DNA of 64,000 nucleotides. Origin: Rhizomys pruinosus. Taxonomy: Eukaryota; Chordata; Mammalia; Rodentia; Spalacidae. The translations under genes were made by a program, and so were the position numbers. Below, one piece after another: positions 23,456 to 33,784 of the stretch; positions within the stretch are counted from its first letter, which is position 1, and the number at the start of each line of letters is the position of its first letter. The DNA lies in the NCBI GenBank assembly GCA_009823505.1, contig VZQC01013712.1, positions 80,262-144,261 on the forward strand. Reading direction: 5' to 3'. Under the pieces are notes generated by a model. It was not told the DNA's origin. It made no database searches and saw only the letters and a list, made by a program, of their open reading frames with translations.

Positions 23456-23558
23456 GAAAAGCAATACTACTAAAAACTCCAATTTGGACTATACAGAGAA
23501 GATTAGTACGTCCCCTGAACAAGGATGAAATGCAAGTTCGTGAAGCATTCCACATTTT
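23456..23558 (+). pseudogene. U6 snRNA pseudogene
   Basis: The central and 3' parts of U6 are clear: TATACAGAGAAGATTAG (the ACAGAGA 5' splice-site recognition box), CAAGGATGAAATGCAAGTTCG and GTGAAGCATTCCACATTTT. The conserved AGCATGGCCCCTGC segment is mutated (AGTACGTCCCCTGA), so catalytic U6 residues are lost. The 5' stem is unrecognisable, and I see no upstream proximal sequence element or TATA box in the usual place. U6 retrocopies are common products of L1 activity. Confidence 0.93.
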
Positions 23559-23946
23559 CAAAAAAATACAAATTCTCTGATTTGAAAAATTTAGGAAGCA
23601 GAGTGGGGAGGATTGCCATGAGTTCAAGGCTAGAGTGGGCTACTGTAATGCACACTACGTTGGCAAACTGTTATGTACTATTTGAACTCATCGAGAAGTT
23701 GGCTCTGGAAAAGGCGCTGTGCCTCCCTACTTCACACACAACCGTGTTTATGTCACGTGGAACTCCAAAATCCCTTTTCTGGGGATGGGCTGGCCCCACA
23801 TATCTCTGTAGTGGGAAGACAAAGGTGCAGCAAAACAGCCCAAGAGTAAAAGCACTTTGCCTTCAAGAGTAGCAAAAATGTAAACTGTTTCTCCCAGAAG
23901 TTACTATTGTTTATCCCATGATATAAAAGTGCCTGCAGTGAGCAAG
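23559..23946. other. no gene seen
   Basis: A faint B1-like piece at about 23600-23660 (GGATTGCCATGAGTTCAAGGC). A 115-codon frame (23525-23872) runs through it and the U6 pseudogene and is therefore not convincing. Confidence 0.5.
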
Positions 23947-24400
23947 AGAAGCCTGAAGTTCATCCCTGGGAAGCTCATTCTTAGAGAAAGCTCAATCAGG
24001 AACTCCAGCTGCCTCAACTTACCCAGTCAGTTTCTTATGGATGTTGTCAGTGCATGCTTTGATGATGTTATTAGCTACCTTTTGCTATTGTTTTTACTTT
24101 AAGTCTCCTAGAACTGGACACTCTACTCTGCCCAGGCCTCTTAATGGAGAAATCCAGCTAGCTGCCTTAAACTGGCTTCCTCAGTCAGTTTCTATGACCC
24201 CAAGTTGACAATGTTAGCTTTCTGCTGTGTTTCTTCTACTTGGAAGCCTCACATGCAGGGGCACTCTCCTTTGCCTGGAGCTCTATTGGAAACTCTAGTT
24301 AACTGCCTTAAAGGGACTTTCCCAGTCAATTTCTGGTGTATGTTTTGAGTGCCTGATTTGATAATGTTTTGCTATCTGTCTACCTGTCTATTTATTGCTA
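23947..24400. repeat. three-copy ~145-bp tandem repeat
   Basis: Related blocks start near 24001 (AACTCCAGCTGCCT), 24150 (AAATCCAGCTAGCTGCCTT) and 24290 (AAACTCTAGTTAACTGCCTT). Each is followed by a CAGTCARTTTCT word and then an ATGATGTTATTAGCT-type word. The copies are well diverged. Confidence 0.8.
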
Positions 24401-24565
24401 TTTAATATTTTACATTGGTGTGCTATGTCCTTCATAAATTCACTCATTCAAAACTGAATGTATGGCTATCATCAATCATTCTCTGGAGAGTACAAAATAG
24501 TTTCATAAAGAGGAAAAGGCCAGCTAAGGAAGCGTAGAAGACCCTGTCTTAAAAACTAAAACACA

Positions 24566-24778
24566 GGACTGGAGAGATGGCTAAACTTTTAAGAGCACTG
24601 ACTGTTGTTGCAGAGGACCTGGGATCAAATCCCAGCAAGTACATGGTGGCTAAAAGTTTCATAACTCAGTTCCAGGGGCTCCAACGCCCTCTTCTGATCT
24701 CCACGTGCATTGCATGTCATGGGTGCATCTACCTACATGCAAGTAATACACTCGTACACATAAAATAAAAATAATTAA
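24566..24778 (+). mobile_element. B2 SINE
   Basis: GACTGGAGAGATGGCTAAAC head and full body. Flanked by AAAAACTAAAA on both sides. Confidence 0.93.
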
Positions 24779-25110
24779 AAAACTAAAAGATAACAAAAAA
24801 GGATAAGAAAATCACATATGAAAATATAACACAAAATTAAAAGTTTAGTTTTACCTGGTAAATTTAAAAACTATACAGCCTAATTTGTAATATAAATGCA
24901 GAAAGGAATGTAGTGACAATTTACATGGTCTTTATCATATGTATGCCTAAAAAATTACAAGTCTCTCACGATCATGTTCAATCACATATATGAGCATGGT
25001 AACACATTCATCATGAACATAAGTACAAAGTCATCCACAAGACATTTTTACTTACAGGCAAATACACTAAGACACAAAAATGTAGGATCATAAAACAACA
25101 TTTTAATATT
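24779..25110. other. G-poor low-complexity DNA, no gene
   Basis: A/C/T-rich text with CACATATATGAGC and ACACATTCATC words like the block at 20111-21075. Confidence 0.5.
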
Positions 25111-25690
25111 GTATATTAGTTAATTTTCTTGTTTCTGTGACCAAATATTGACAAAAGCAACTTAAGGAGGAACTGGAGAGATGACTGTGCAGTGAAGAGT
25201 ACTCGCTGTTCTTATAGAAGACTCACCCACATGGTGGCTAACAACCTTCCTTAAGTCCAGTTAAGGATCCAATACCCTCTTCTGTACTCTGAATGGGCAT
25301 TGTGTGATGTGGGTGCACTTTCAAACATGCATGCATAACACTCATACACATAAAATAAAAATAAATTTAAAAAATTAAAAAAGCAGCTTAGGGAAGGAAT
25401 GGTTTGGTTCAGACTTTGAGAATACAACCCATCCTTGCAAGACTTGGTGGACCATGAAGGAGGGGCAGGTTACCTAGCATATGCAGTCAGTAGCAGGGAA
25501 GGGTATATGCTTGTGCACAATCCTCTTCCTTCTCTTTTACAGTCAAGCACCTCATCCTCTGGAAAAGTGCTGCCCATATGTAAGGTGTTTTCCCACCTTA
25601 GTTTACCCAACCCAGAGACTCCTTTAGAGGTATGTCCAGAGGTCTTTCTCTTAAATATATCTAGATCACGTCAAGTTGGGAGTCATTGTT
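25111..25690 (+). repeat. rodent interspersed repeat split by a B2
   Basis: TTAGTTAATTTTCTTGTTTCTGTGACC ... resumes at 25385 with AGGGAAGGAATGG and continues to GTCAAGTTGGGAG near 25682. Same general family as the insertion at 62989-63395. I do not assign a class. Confidence 0.55.
25165..25384 (+). mobile_element. B2 SINE
   Basis: GGAACTGGAGAGATGACTG head and AATAAAAATAAAT tail. Imperfect 13-bp target duplication AAGCARCTTARGG on both sides. Confidence 0.9.
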
Positions 25691-25812
25691 AACTATCACA
25701 CACAAGATTCCTGCTCAGAAGAATAATTACACAAATCTCATAATTCACTTGCATGCTCATGAATACAGCTACACTCAGTATTTTGAAGATTTCTGTCACA
25801 TTCATGACCATT

Positions 25813-25850
<38 letters not shown>

Positions 25851-26040
25851 TTCATTCCTATATGAAACACTCTTTTTATACTTAATTTAAGAAATTTTAC
25901 ACATTCAGTCACATCACATATTCCCCGACTTGCATATGTACTCATCATCTAATTCTATTTTTTTCTCTCCCATTTATGTATAACCCAGTTAGCCCATTCC
26001 AGTTTGTCATTCAAATATGCTTTCATTAAAAATATTTTAA
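25691..26040. repeat. G-poor DNA with (CA)n microsatellite
   Basis: A pure CA run at 25815-25848 within A/C/T-rich low-complexity text. Confidence 0.85.
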
Positions 26041-26042
26041 TT

Positions 26043-26262
26043 GGGGCTGGAGAGCGTTTAAGAGCACCGACTGCTCTTGTAGAGGACCCGGGTTTGATTC
26101 CCAGCACCCACATAGTGACTAAGAACCGTCTTTAACTCCAGTTCCAGGGGAATCTGACACCCTCTTCTGACCTCCTCAGCATTGCACGACATGGGTGCTC
26201 CAACCTACATGGAGAAAGTACACTCATACACATAATAAATAAAAATAAATAATCATTACTAT
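26043..26262 (+). mobile_element. B2 SINE with deleted A-box region
   Basis: GGGGCTGGAGAGCGTTTAAGAGC: the ATGGCTCAG block present in other copies is missing, which removes part of the polymerase III promoter. Body and tail are normal. Confidence 0.92.
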
Positions 26263-26376
26263 TATTTTATTTGTATGAGTGAATTGCATGCATGTTTATA
26301 AGTGCACCCATCTGCAGTGCAGACGAAGGTCAAAGAGGGAATATATTTGTGTAAACATTCTGTATATGTTATACTT

Positions 26377-26721
26377 TGTTAGGTCAGGCCAGGGGGCAAA
26401 GCCAAGATGGCATAGACTGGAAAGACCCTCCTTTCTTTTCCAGTCAGGCCAGATTCCCATGAGACCTCTGGACCTGAGACCCACCTCCAGATCTGAGCCC
26501 ATGACCTGGTTTAATTGGCCAGATTCCAACAGGTTACCATCTCCCCTCACCCCTATATCCGCCTCTCCCCACCTCTCAGAAACACGTTTTTCATGGCCCT
26601 CAGAATGGCTGGCCATGCATTCACGAGAGAGAGAGCACATTTCCTGGAATAAATGCCTACCTTTATTTACCTTTCAATTCAGACTGATTCACCCTTTTCT
26701 TAGCATCAGTTATACTTCTCA
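26377..26721 (+). promoter_or_regulatory. E2 5' LTR
   Basis: 345 bp, TGTTAGGTCAGG...ATACTTCTCA. Poly(A) signal GGAATAAATGCC near 26647. The TATA box seen in the two sister LTRs (TATAAAAG) reads CTATATCC here, so this promoter copy is damaged. Confidence 0.92.
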
Positions 26722-26723
26722 AC

Positions 26724-26741
26724 TGGTGGCCTGCACGGGGA
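26724..26741 (+). promoter_or_regulatory. E2 primer binding site, tRNA-Ile type
   Basis: TGGTGGCCTGCACGGGGA, two bases after the LTR CA. It is complementary to the 3' end of mammalian tRNA-Ile except at two positions (from my knowledge of that tRNA). Confidence 0.75.
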
Positions 26742-28560
26742 GGGGATGTTTTTCCTCAGCCCTGGGGTTCAGAGCCCATGGAGGACACTGGGGACACCCC
26801 TTTCTTTTATGGATGAACCCGGCTTTTGTCCTGAGGTAAGTCCATTTTTCTGTTGCCTCATTTCTGCTGTCCAGAGCTCCTGTCTGAAAACTGTTGCAAT
26901 GTGCCAGGGCAAGCTCTCTTTCCTCTGCCTATGGGTCCAGGACCTAAGGACGCTCAGGGACCTTAGTTCAGTGGACCCAGGGTCAATAGGCTGTTTTGGG
27001 GGAGGAGTGTGGAACCAGATTCTGTGATGAAGGGTCTTGCTGGATAGAGACGTCTATCCCAAGTTTCTTTCATGCTTCCCCCACTGGCGGTATCTGGAGT
27101 ACATTGGAGGATGCTTCTCTGCACCCCGTGATCTCCAGGCTTGAAAATCGATAACTCTGGGTCAAAGCCTAACCACCAGACAAATTTTTGCTTTTTTCCA
27201 AACTGGCTACATGCAGGCTTTCCAGGATCTGCTCTCTTTCTCTCTTGTATCCCCCCTCCCCCATTCCTGCAACTGATTCAAATGACCATGATGGCCATCT
27301 TACCTAATCACATGACTGTCATTCCCAAGGCTGCTAAGCACATAGCATGAATGCATTTACCAGGCAGATTAACAAATTAATCCCAAATGTCCACTGTTGG
27401 AGTTTTACAATTTTATCACCATGTTTTCATCTGTTTCCAATTAAAATCATTTTTCCATTTTAGCTTTTGTCACAGGATTGCTGCTTAAACTACTGGATTT
27501 TAACAAACACTGTTTTGTTTTTGTTTTTATTTTGTTTCATCAAATTAGCAGGTAAAGCCAACACTTTATGTAGATATTTATGTGATTAAGTCATGCATGT
27601 GTCTCTCTAAGCTGTCTGTGTGTTTACTGTTTCATGCATGTTTACTATCACAAGCATGAGTCTGTCATGTGTCTGTCAAAAATGTGGCCACTTTTAGGTT
27701 ATATTGTGCACAAAACTTATTGTATTCAAAGGCCAAATTGTTAAGACTAAATTCCAAATTAACTAGGGTGTTTCTTCCAAACTGACTGTTTTAAGGTATT
27801 TTTACTATATGCTCCACAATTGCTGAATTATCTGTTTTGTACTGCCTCAATAGGACTGAATGTCTCCTATCTCCCCATCCTTTAACTTCTTCCTTGATGA
27901 AACTGTAAGTAATTCTGTTTTATACAGTGTTTTGTACCAACACAATAAAGAAGCTGCATTGGCCAGTTTGGCCATGTCAGCCTTGAGAATGCAAAGAAAC
28001 TGGTTGGGGCTGCATGCTGTAAATGACCTCTACAATGTCTGAATTAAAGCGTTTTTATGTATGTGCTTCTGCTCAGTACAACTTTTATAAACTGCCATCG
28101 CCAAAATTAATTATTATTAGATCCTTATTCCACAGCTAGGGATTCTAAGTCTATTTCCTGTCTGCTAAAAACAGTAGAAAATATCCCCCTCTTTTTTTTC
28201 TTCTGCAATTCAGAATTTATTAAGGACAGCCATACTTAAAGCTCACCTTGACCCTGCTTCCTGAACAGTGGCCATGGTATTGTCTTTTCACTTTATCTCT
28301 CACCCTTTTCCAGATAGCAGAAAAAAAAATTAAAAAAAATTAAAAGGCCTAGGATAGTCCCTCACACTCCTGTGCAGGATTTGATGAAAAATGGCTTTTA
28401 AGGTATTTAATGGCCGAGAGGAGGTGGCTGAGTCCTCCCAACAGGCTCTGCTACAACAAAAGCCTAAGCTCCATGCTCAAGATCTGGTAGCTGCCCTGCG
28501 GCAAACAACATTCCTGCAGTGGGACATGCAGGGCTCTGTTAAGCCCCATCCCTAAAGGGC
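26742..28560 (+). pseudogene. E2 leader and decayed gag
   Basis: Leader and 5' gag region. No long open frame remains; frames are broken every 60-90 codons. At about 28390-28560 short stretches look like the C-terminal capsid region just before nucleocapsid (Glu/Gln-rich text followed by a stop at about 28554). Matrix and the main capsid domain are not recognisable to me. Some of this stretch (27360-28360) is AT-rich and may include other insertions. Confidence 0.5.
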
Positions 28561-29190
28561 CCTGCCTAAGTCTGTTCCATTCAGTCAGGAGCCTGCTTCG
28601 AGTGTGGCAAAGAAGGTCACTGGGCTAGAAAATGCCCAAACCCTGAGCCATCCACCATGCTGTGCTCTCTGTACCAGAGCTCTGCTGGCAACCTGGCCAT
28701 TCAAAGTCTGAGTGCCTGGATGTGGGCTTGTCCTCTATGCCATGCCACAGTGGTCCAGCCCCATTGCTCCAGGCACCACAACCCCCTCTGGCCTCTGAAT
28801 TCCTCAGCCTGGTGGAGAACTGATGGCTGGCAGCCAGATTCGGAGACCCCCACTGACCCTTGTCCAGCCCAGGCTAATGCTCCAGGTAGCAGGCAAGTCC
28901 ATCTCCTTCCTGTTGTACAGCTGGGCTACCTTATTGTACTGACCTCACACTCTGGCCCTGCAGTTCCCTCATCAATTTCTGTCACAGGAGTGGACGTGTC
29001 CCCCTCTTTCCCCCCCCAAAGGACTCTACCTCTCCCCTGTGTCCTCGCAGGCCATCTTTTCACCTATTCTTTTTTAGTCATGTCTGTCTGCCCAGTTCCC
29101 CTCTTGGGCCGTGACATCCTCAGCCACTTCCAGGCAACTGTGTTTCTGTTCCTCACACCTCTCTGGACTCTCACCTTCTTTTATCCCTGA
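28561..29190 (+). pseudogene. E2 nucleocapsid and protease relic
   Basis: A single CCHC zinc knuckle (CFECGKEGHWARKC, spacing C-2-C-4-H-4-C) is encoded at 28594-28635; one knuckle is typical for gammaretroviral nucleocapsid, which packages viral RNA. The same frame stays open to 29190 and runs into protease-like text (VPLLGRDIL near 29098-29124, the motif at the C-terminal end of retroviral aspartic proteases). The DTG catalytic triplet is not visible. The in-frame layout of nucleocapsid and protease matches gammaretroviruses, which read through a stop between gag and pol. Confidence 0.8.
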
Positions 29191-30110
29191 TAGTCTCCCA
29201 GGTCCCCATCCTGGATTGTCCAGCTCCTGCCCTTCCTGATCCTGTCTGTTGACCCTCAGGTCTGGGACATTTCCACTCCAGTAATCGCCTCCTACCACCC
29301 ACCAGTCCTGATATGCCTCAAGGACCCTGCCTCTTTCCTTCCAGACCCCAGTTTCCTATTTCTGAAACCCACTGCCATGGGCTCAAGCCTACCATTACCT
29401 GCCTCTTATCTCCACTAACTAACCCTGCAACACCCCCATTCTTCCAGTTCGTAAGCCCTCTAGCACCTACCATCTAGTTCGGGCCACCCTAACTCTTAAA
29501 CCTCAGTCTCCCATTTCACTGTCCTGGGCTTCTTTACTCTGCCTCCATACTTCCATTTGCTTTTACATGGGAAGACCCAAAAACCATGTCTGCAGCCAAG
29601 CCTTGGCCTGAGATCTCTCTTCCTTTGACTTTAGTCCAAACGTACCCTTCCAGTACTCTCAGGCCAGATCAAGCCAACACCATATGAGACCTACAGCCTC
29701 CAGAGACAGCAGACCACATCCTCTCTTTTCTAGGATTGATGGGCTTCTTCCATCACTGGATCCCTAATTTTGCTGTTACAGCTTTACCCTTGTACCAGGC
29801 AGCTAAGGAGACACCCCCCCCAGGGGTCTCTCTCCCATCCCACCAATGTCCACTTCTCTCTTCTTAGGAATGTACACCTGGCTGCCCCTGCTTTGGCTTT
29901 CCTGGACTCTTCATGCCCTTTATACCTCTTTACAGACAGAAAATTTGGATTGGCTACAGGGGCTTTAGCCCAACCCATTGAGCCCTCATATTGGGCAGTA
30001 GCATTTCTCTCTAAACAGCTTGACCCCACTGTCTTCCTCTCTTCTCCTCCCTGCTCCTACCTTAGTGGAGTCCACAACCACTGACCTGCTCTATCACAGA
30101 AGGGGACAGT
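29191..30110 (+). pseudogene. E2 reverse transcriptase C-terminal relic
   Basis: A frame at 29770-30084 encodes text typical of the gammaretroviral RT thumb/connection region (LFTDRKFGLATGALAQPI and then YWAVAFLSKQLDP), in the + orientation, as expected downstream of protease. The finger and palm domains with the catalytic YxDD motif should precede this but only about 600 bp of stop-rich sequence separates protease from it, so most of RT was deleted. RNase H and integrase are not recognisable after 30110. Confidence 0.75.
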
Positions 30111-30795
30111 GTTTTCCTTAAAACTTTATCTCTTAAGTCTCTTGAACCCACATCATCATCCTTACTATGCCATCAGCAGCCAAACTTCTAGGCCAGCCAC
30201 ACTGGTATCATTTGTCCAGACTCAAGAGAGACCCAACCCAGGATAGATGCTCTGGAAAATAGCTGGGACCCGCTATGCTCAGGTTTTCCAGAGAGCTTCA
30301 AGGACAGGTCTGAATGATCGGGTATGACAGCCTTCGCCCTTTGTACTTTCACCCTTCCTCTGCTCCCCCTGCTGCCACACGTACCAGACTCTGTGAAACC
30401 CCTGCCCGGATGCCTTTTGTTTTGTTATCTCAATCTTCACATGACCAAGTGTTTCTGTGCCAGATTCGACATACTGCTGGCATGTCCATGCTTGGGATAC
30501 CTGGATGGATGAAACTGGAGAGTCCACGTTTAGACTCTGTCCTCCAACCAAGATCATCTAACAATAAGAGGAGCCTCTCCAAACTCAACAGGAGATTCCT
30601 TCTGATCTTAGCACCAGGTCTCCTCCACTTCTTGCAAGAACACATCCAGAAGTTCTCCAGAGTGTTCTTTACATCCCTACATCCCTGTGTCCACAGCCTT
30701 GCCTACTCCCAACTCAACTCTCCCTCCCTTCACTGTCCCAGCTCAGCAGGAAGAAGCCAGAGCAGAGTAGTCACCCCTATACCCTAAGTTTGGGG
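30111..30795 (+). other. E2 3' internal region, function unclear
   Basis: A 157-codon frame (30314-30787) and a 62-codon one overlap here. Neither shows an env hallmark such as CWLC or CX6CC. The sequence just before the LTR (AAGTTTGGGG) is a weak polypurine tract. Confidence 0.4.
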
Positions 30796-31040
30796 TGTTA
30801 GGTCAGGCCATGGGGCAAAGCCACGATGTCACAGACCAGAAAGACCCTCCTTTCTTTTCCAGTCAGGTCAGATTCCCATGAGACCTCTGGACCTGAGACC
30901 CACCTCCAGATTTGAGCCCCTCACCTGGTTTAATTGGTCAGATTCCAACAAGTTACCATCTCCCCTCCCTCTTATAAAAGCCTCTCCCTGCCTCTCAGAG
31001 ATGCGCTTTTCATGGCCCTCAGAATGGCTGACCACGAATT

Positions 31041-31087
<47 letters not shown>

Positions 31088-31172
31088 ACAATTCCTGGAA
31101 TAAATGCCTATCTTTATTTACCTTTTAATTTGGACTGATTTGGCATTTTCTTAGCATCAGTTATACTTCTCA
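30796..31172 (+). promoter_or_regulatory. E2 3' LTR with expanded GA tract
   Basis: 377 bp. Keeps TATAAAAG near 30974 and GGAATAAATGCC near 31099. A (GA)22 run at 31043-31086 makes it longer than its 5' partner, which has about five GA units at the same place. Confidence 0.93.
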
Positions 31173-31459
31173 TACTTCAATAACATTTTTACCTTAAAAA
31201 TAAAAATAAAAAGACTAAAAAGAATTTCATGATTTTCAGACTTAAACAACTCTTTAAGCAATTTTGTATACAAAATCACCTAATTCAAATTAGAAATGCC
31301 CTTTATTAAGAAGTATATTATGCTAGTGGAAAATGATAAAAATAATAAAAACACAGTCACTACCAATTTTGAAAAAAATAAAGCGTGTGTAAAATTTAAC
31401 CTTCAACCCCTTCTAAAGTATGCAAATACAATAATATATAGGAACATTTAGTGTCTAAA

Positions 31460-31483
31460 AAAGTAACTTCATGAAGTTACTTT
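31460..31483. repeat. 24-bp perfect palindrome
   Basis: AAAGTAACTTCA followed directly by its reverse complement, without spacer. No repeat family recognised around it. Confidence 0.9.
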
Positions 31484-31609
31484 GTCTTTATATAGGAATG
31501 AGTGTCCAGCTCGTTTTAGGAAATGTATTTTTGCACAGGCTGTAAAATTACAAAGTCTAAAAATTTATGGAGATTAAGCAAAAAACTAGGAATTATAAAA
31601 AGGATCCAT

Positions 31610-31701
31610 GGATGTGGGGAGATTACTCAGTGGTTAAGAGTACTTGATGCCCTTGTAGAAGACCCAGTTCGATTCCCAGCAACCCCAAGTCACCTAACAA
31701 C
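31610..31701 (+). mobile_element. B2 SINE, 5' half
   Basis: B2 from its tRNA-like head to CACCTAACAAC. The 3' half of the same B2 resumes at 47838, 16.1 kb away, beyond ERV E1. AAGGATC flanks the two outer ends (about 31600 and 47974), as expected if they are one SINE. Confidence 0.85.
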
Positions 31702-31967
31702 TGTGGGAAAATTCAGTTAAGTTTGGTATGAATTGGCTAGCATTCTAACCAATGGGATCTCACTGGCCATGCCCATGGTGTGGGATGTAGTGATACAAAG
31801 GTCTAGGATTTGGCCCTGGGATATGAGTCACACTGGCTATGAAACATGGCCATTTTTTGAGCAAAGGTCTCTCTGTATTTGGATACCGTAAGACATGTGT
31901 CCATGTGGTGTGCTTTCCTGCACATTTTCTACAATGCTCACTGTGGGAGTAAATAGGATGAGCCACA
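31702..31967 (+). promoter_or_regulatory. E1 5' LTR
   Basis: TGTGGGAAAATTCAG...GAGCCACA, 266 bp. The TATA position reads CTATGAAAC and the poly(A) signal is lost, while both are intact in the 3' LTR. A primer-site-like TGGCACCCAGACATGCAG follows two bases later (31970-31987); it partly resembles the tRNA-Lys type but is too degraded to be sure. Confidence 0.85.
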
Positions 31968-32511
31968 AATGGCACCCAGACATGCAGCTGGAGGAAATCC
32001 TGAAAAAATTTGGTATTTGAACTTCCAAATCTTGCCTTTTTGCTCTCAAACTTTTTCTTTCTCTCCTAACATCTATATTCTGTCATAGAGCTGCCTCTGC
32101 TTCTTGGTTGAATGCATGGGAGACCAATCTGGGAACACATGGCTTTGCATGCATGGAGGCCATAGAGACCTGGCCTTGCTGTTTTGACTCAGGAATGAGT
32201 ATTCCATCCACCCAGGCATGTGCCTCCTAACATAATCACTCCTGCAGGCTGTAAAAACCAGGGACTTCCAGGCTGAGTTTAATATCAAGGCTTACTAGCC
32301 AAGCTTGACTGTAGAATCATTTTTCAGATATTTATAGGCCTAAAATAAAACTTTGGGATTTTTATTTCCAAAAAACTTTTCTCACTATCCAACTCTAAAA
32401 GAAACCAGTTGTTCTGGTTCAGATCCAGCTGAAGAAGAGAGCACAGGTTTCTATGATGTAAATTTAGGACTATTCACTACTTAGCTACAGTTTCCTTAGG
32501 AACATTCTCCT
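31968..32511 (+). other. E1 5' internal remnant
   Basis: Non-coding. No motif recognised apart from the possible primer site at its start. Confidence 0.5.
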
Positions 32512-32528
32512 GAAAGTTACTTAATTCT

Positions 32529-33757
32529 CTATTCAGAACCAAATATAATACTAAAGTTTCCTTAAGCTATGCACTTAAGCAAAAATATATTAATACAGTA
32601 GCTCTGACATCAGCAATGGATTAGTCTACCAAGGAGATGTTGGCCAGGGGATCCTAGCTCCCACAAAAGGTAAAGGCTTCTTGCCTGTAAACTGGGATAC
32701 CTGCAAGAAGAGAGGCGATAAGGCCCTGCTGTCGAAGACCTGATGTAAGCATGGGAAAGATGTATTGAGACTACACTTGCAAGTGTACAGTTGGTCTCTG
32801 GAATACCAGAGGATGTTACCAAAGGCCACTAAACCAATAGAGCAAATATAGGTCTCCTTGAGTCAAGCAAGACTCCTCCGTCAGCACCAGCTACACCTCA
32901 CCTGCCTGGAAATACTGTGCAGCAGTGGCAGCCATATGTCTGTATATCCCAAATCTAATTGGCTATTAGCTCTCCACTTGGAGGAAACAATTCAGCTATG
33001 CCACAAGCTACATCCTGTACAGGTTAGGAGATATACGGGGAGCCACAGTAAGACCCTGCATATTTAACAGAAAAAAAAAATGTAATTCATGGATTAACAT
33101 ACCATCCAAAACATCTGTTTGTTTATACCAAAGTAACCCTACCATCAATTAGTTGCTGTTTTTAAAATCCTCCTATATATATTGCTTGTGCTTCATTAGT
33201 AGGATCGAAAAGTTTATTCCTGGACATAGTGTCAGCCCAAGAAAGGAAAACAGCCAGAATTGATCCAGAGTCCAAGACCACAGCTCCAGAGAAAGTAGGA
33301 TGTTTTGCTTCTCATCACCTGTGCCCCTTTTTCTAAGCCTAGGGGACAATCTGCAGAAGAGGGGGTGTGGTAGAATGTAAGGGGGCTGACGATTGGGTTA
33401 ATGGTGATAAACTACGCAATATAGTCTCTGACACTCATTTGATCAAATTAATTGAACATACAAGCCCCCCCCCCTTGCTGAATGGTGGGACCCATGAGCT
33501 GTATGGGTTTGGGCACAACTGCTTGCAAATTGGTTTTACATGAAGGATGCTTGTACTCATAAATTATCATTTATTGTTAAAAAATGAAAACTAAACAGAG
33601 AAAGATGCAGGAAAGTTATGGCAGAATGCATGATCTGGGATGGGGTGGGGTGGGGTAGGGTGGGGGGAAGGGAAAGGGAAATATGCCTGAACTGAATTGG
33701 AAAATGATGTATGAAATACACAAAGCATCAATAAAAAAATGAAAATTAAAAAAAAAA
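32529..33757 (+). mobile_element. chimeric ERV-body/L1-tail retroposon, copy A
   Basis: 1229 bp between two copies of the 17-bp repeat GAAAGTTACTTAATTCT (32512-32528 and 33758-33774). Body: CTATTCAGAACCAAATATAA at the 5' end, a block matching 45310-45640 of E1, then TTCATTAGTAGGATCG, GGAAACAGCCAGAATTG and so on. At about 33585-33600 it passes through an A-rich joint into the L1-type tail (GATGCAGGAAAGTTATGGC, GGGGTGGGGTGGGG, CAAAGCATCAATAAAA, A-tail). No coding potential. The best-preserved forward copy in the window. Confidence 0.93.
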
Positions 33758-33784
33758 GAAAGTTACTTAATTCTAAAAGGTTTT

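Larger units (their letters stand above)
26377..31172 (+). mobile_element. E2: gammaretrovirus-like ERV with tRNA-Ile primer site
   Basis: A full LTR-internal-LTR unit, flanked by the perfect 5-bp repeat TACTT (26372-26376 and 31173-31177). The internal part is about 4 kb, short for a complete provirus. It keeps relics of gag (nucleocapsid), protease and the C-terminal part of reverse transcriptase in the right order. The RT core is missing and no env domain is recognisable. The LTRs differ by roughly a tenth of their aligned positions by eye, so the insertion is old. A solo LTR of the same family is at 53734-54081. Confidence 0.9.

Noticed and set aside
23525..23872. 115-codon + strand frame
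   Set aside because: It begins inside the U6 pseudogene and crosses a B1-like fragment; no motif.
26279..26839. 186-codon + strand frame
   Set aside because: It spans the E2 5' LTR and primer site and is therefore not a gene.
28657..29190. Host gene encoding a 177-residue protein
   Set aside because: The upstream zinc knuckle in the same frame and the PLLGRDIL motif show a retroviral nucleocapsid-protease relic.
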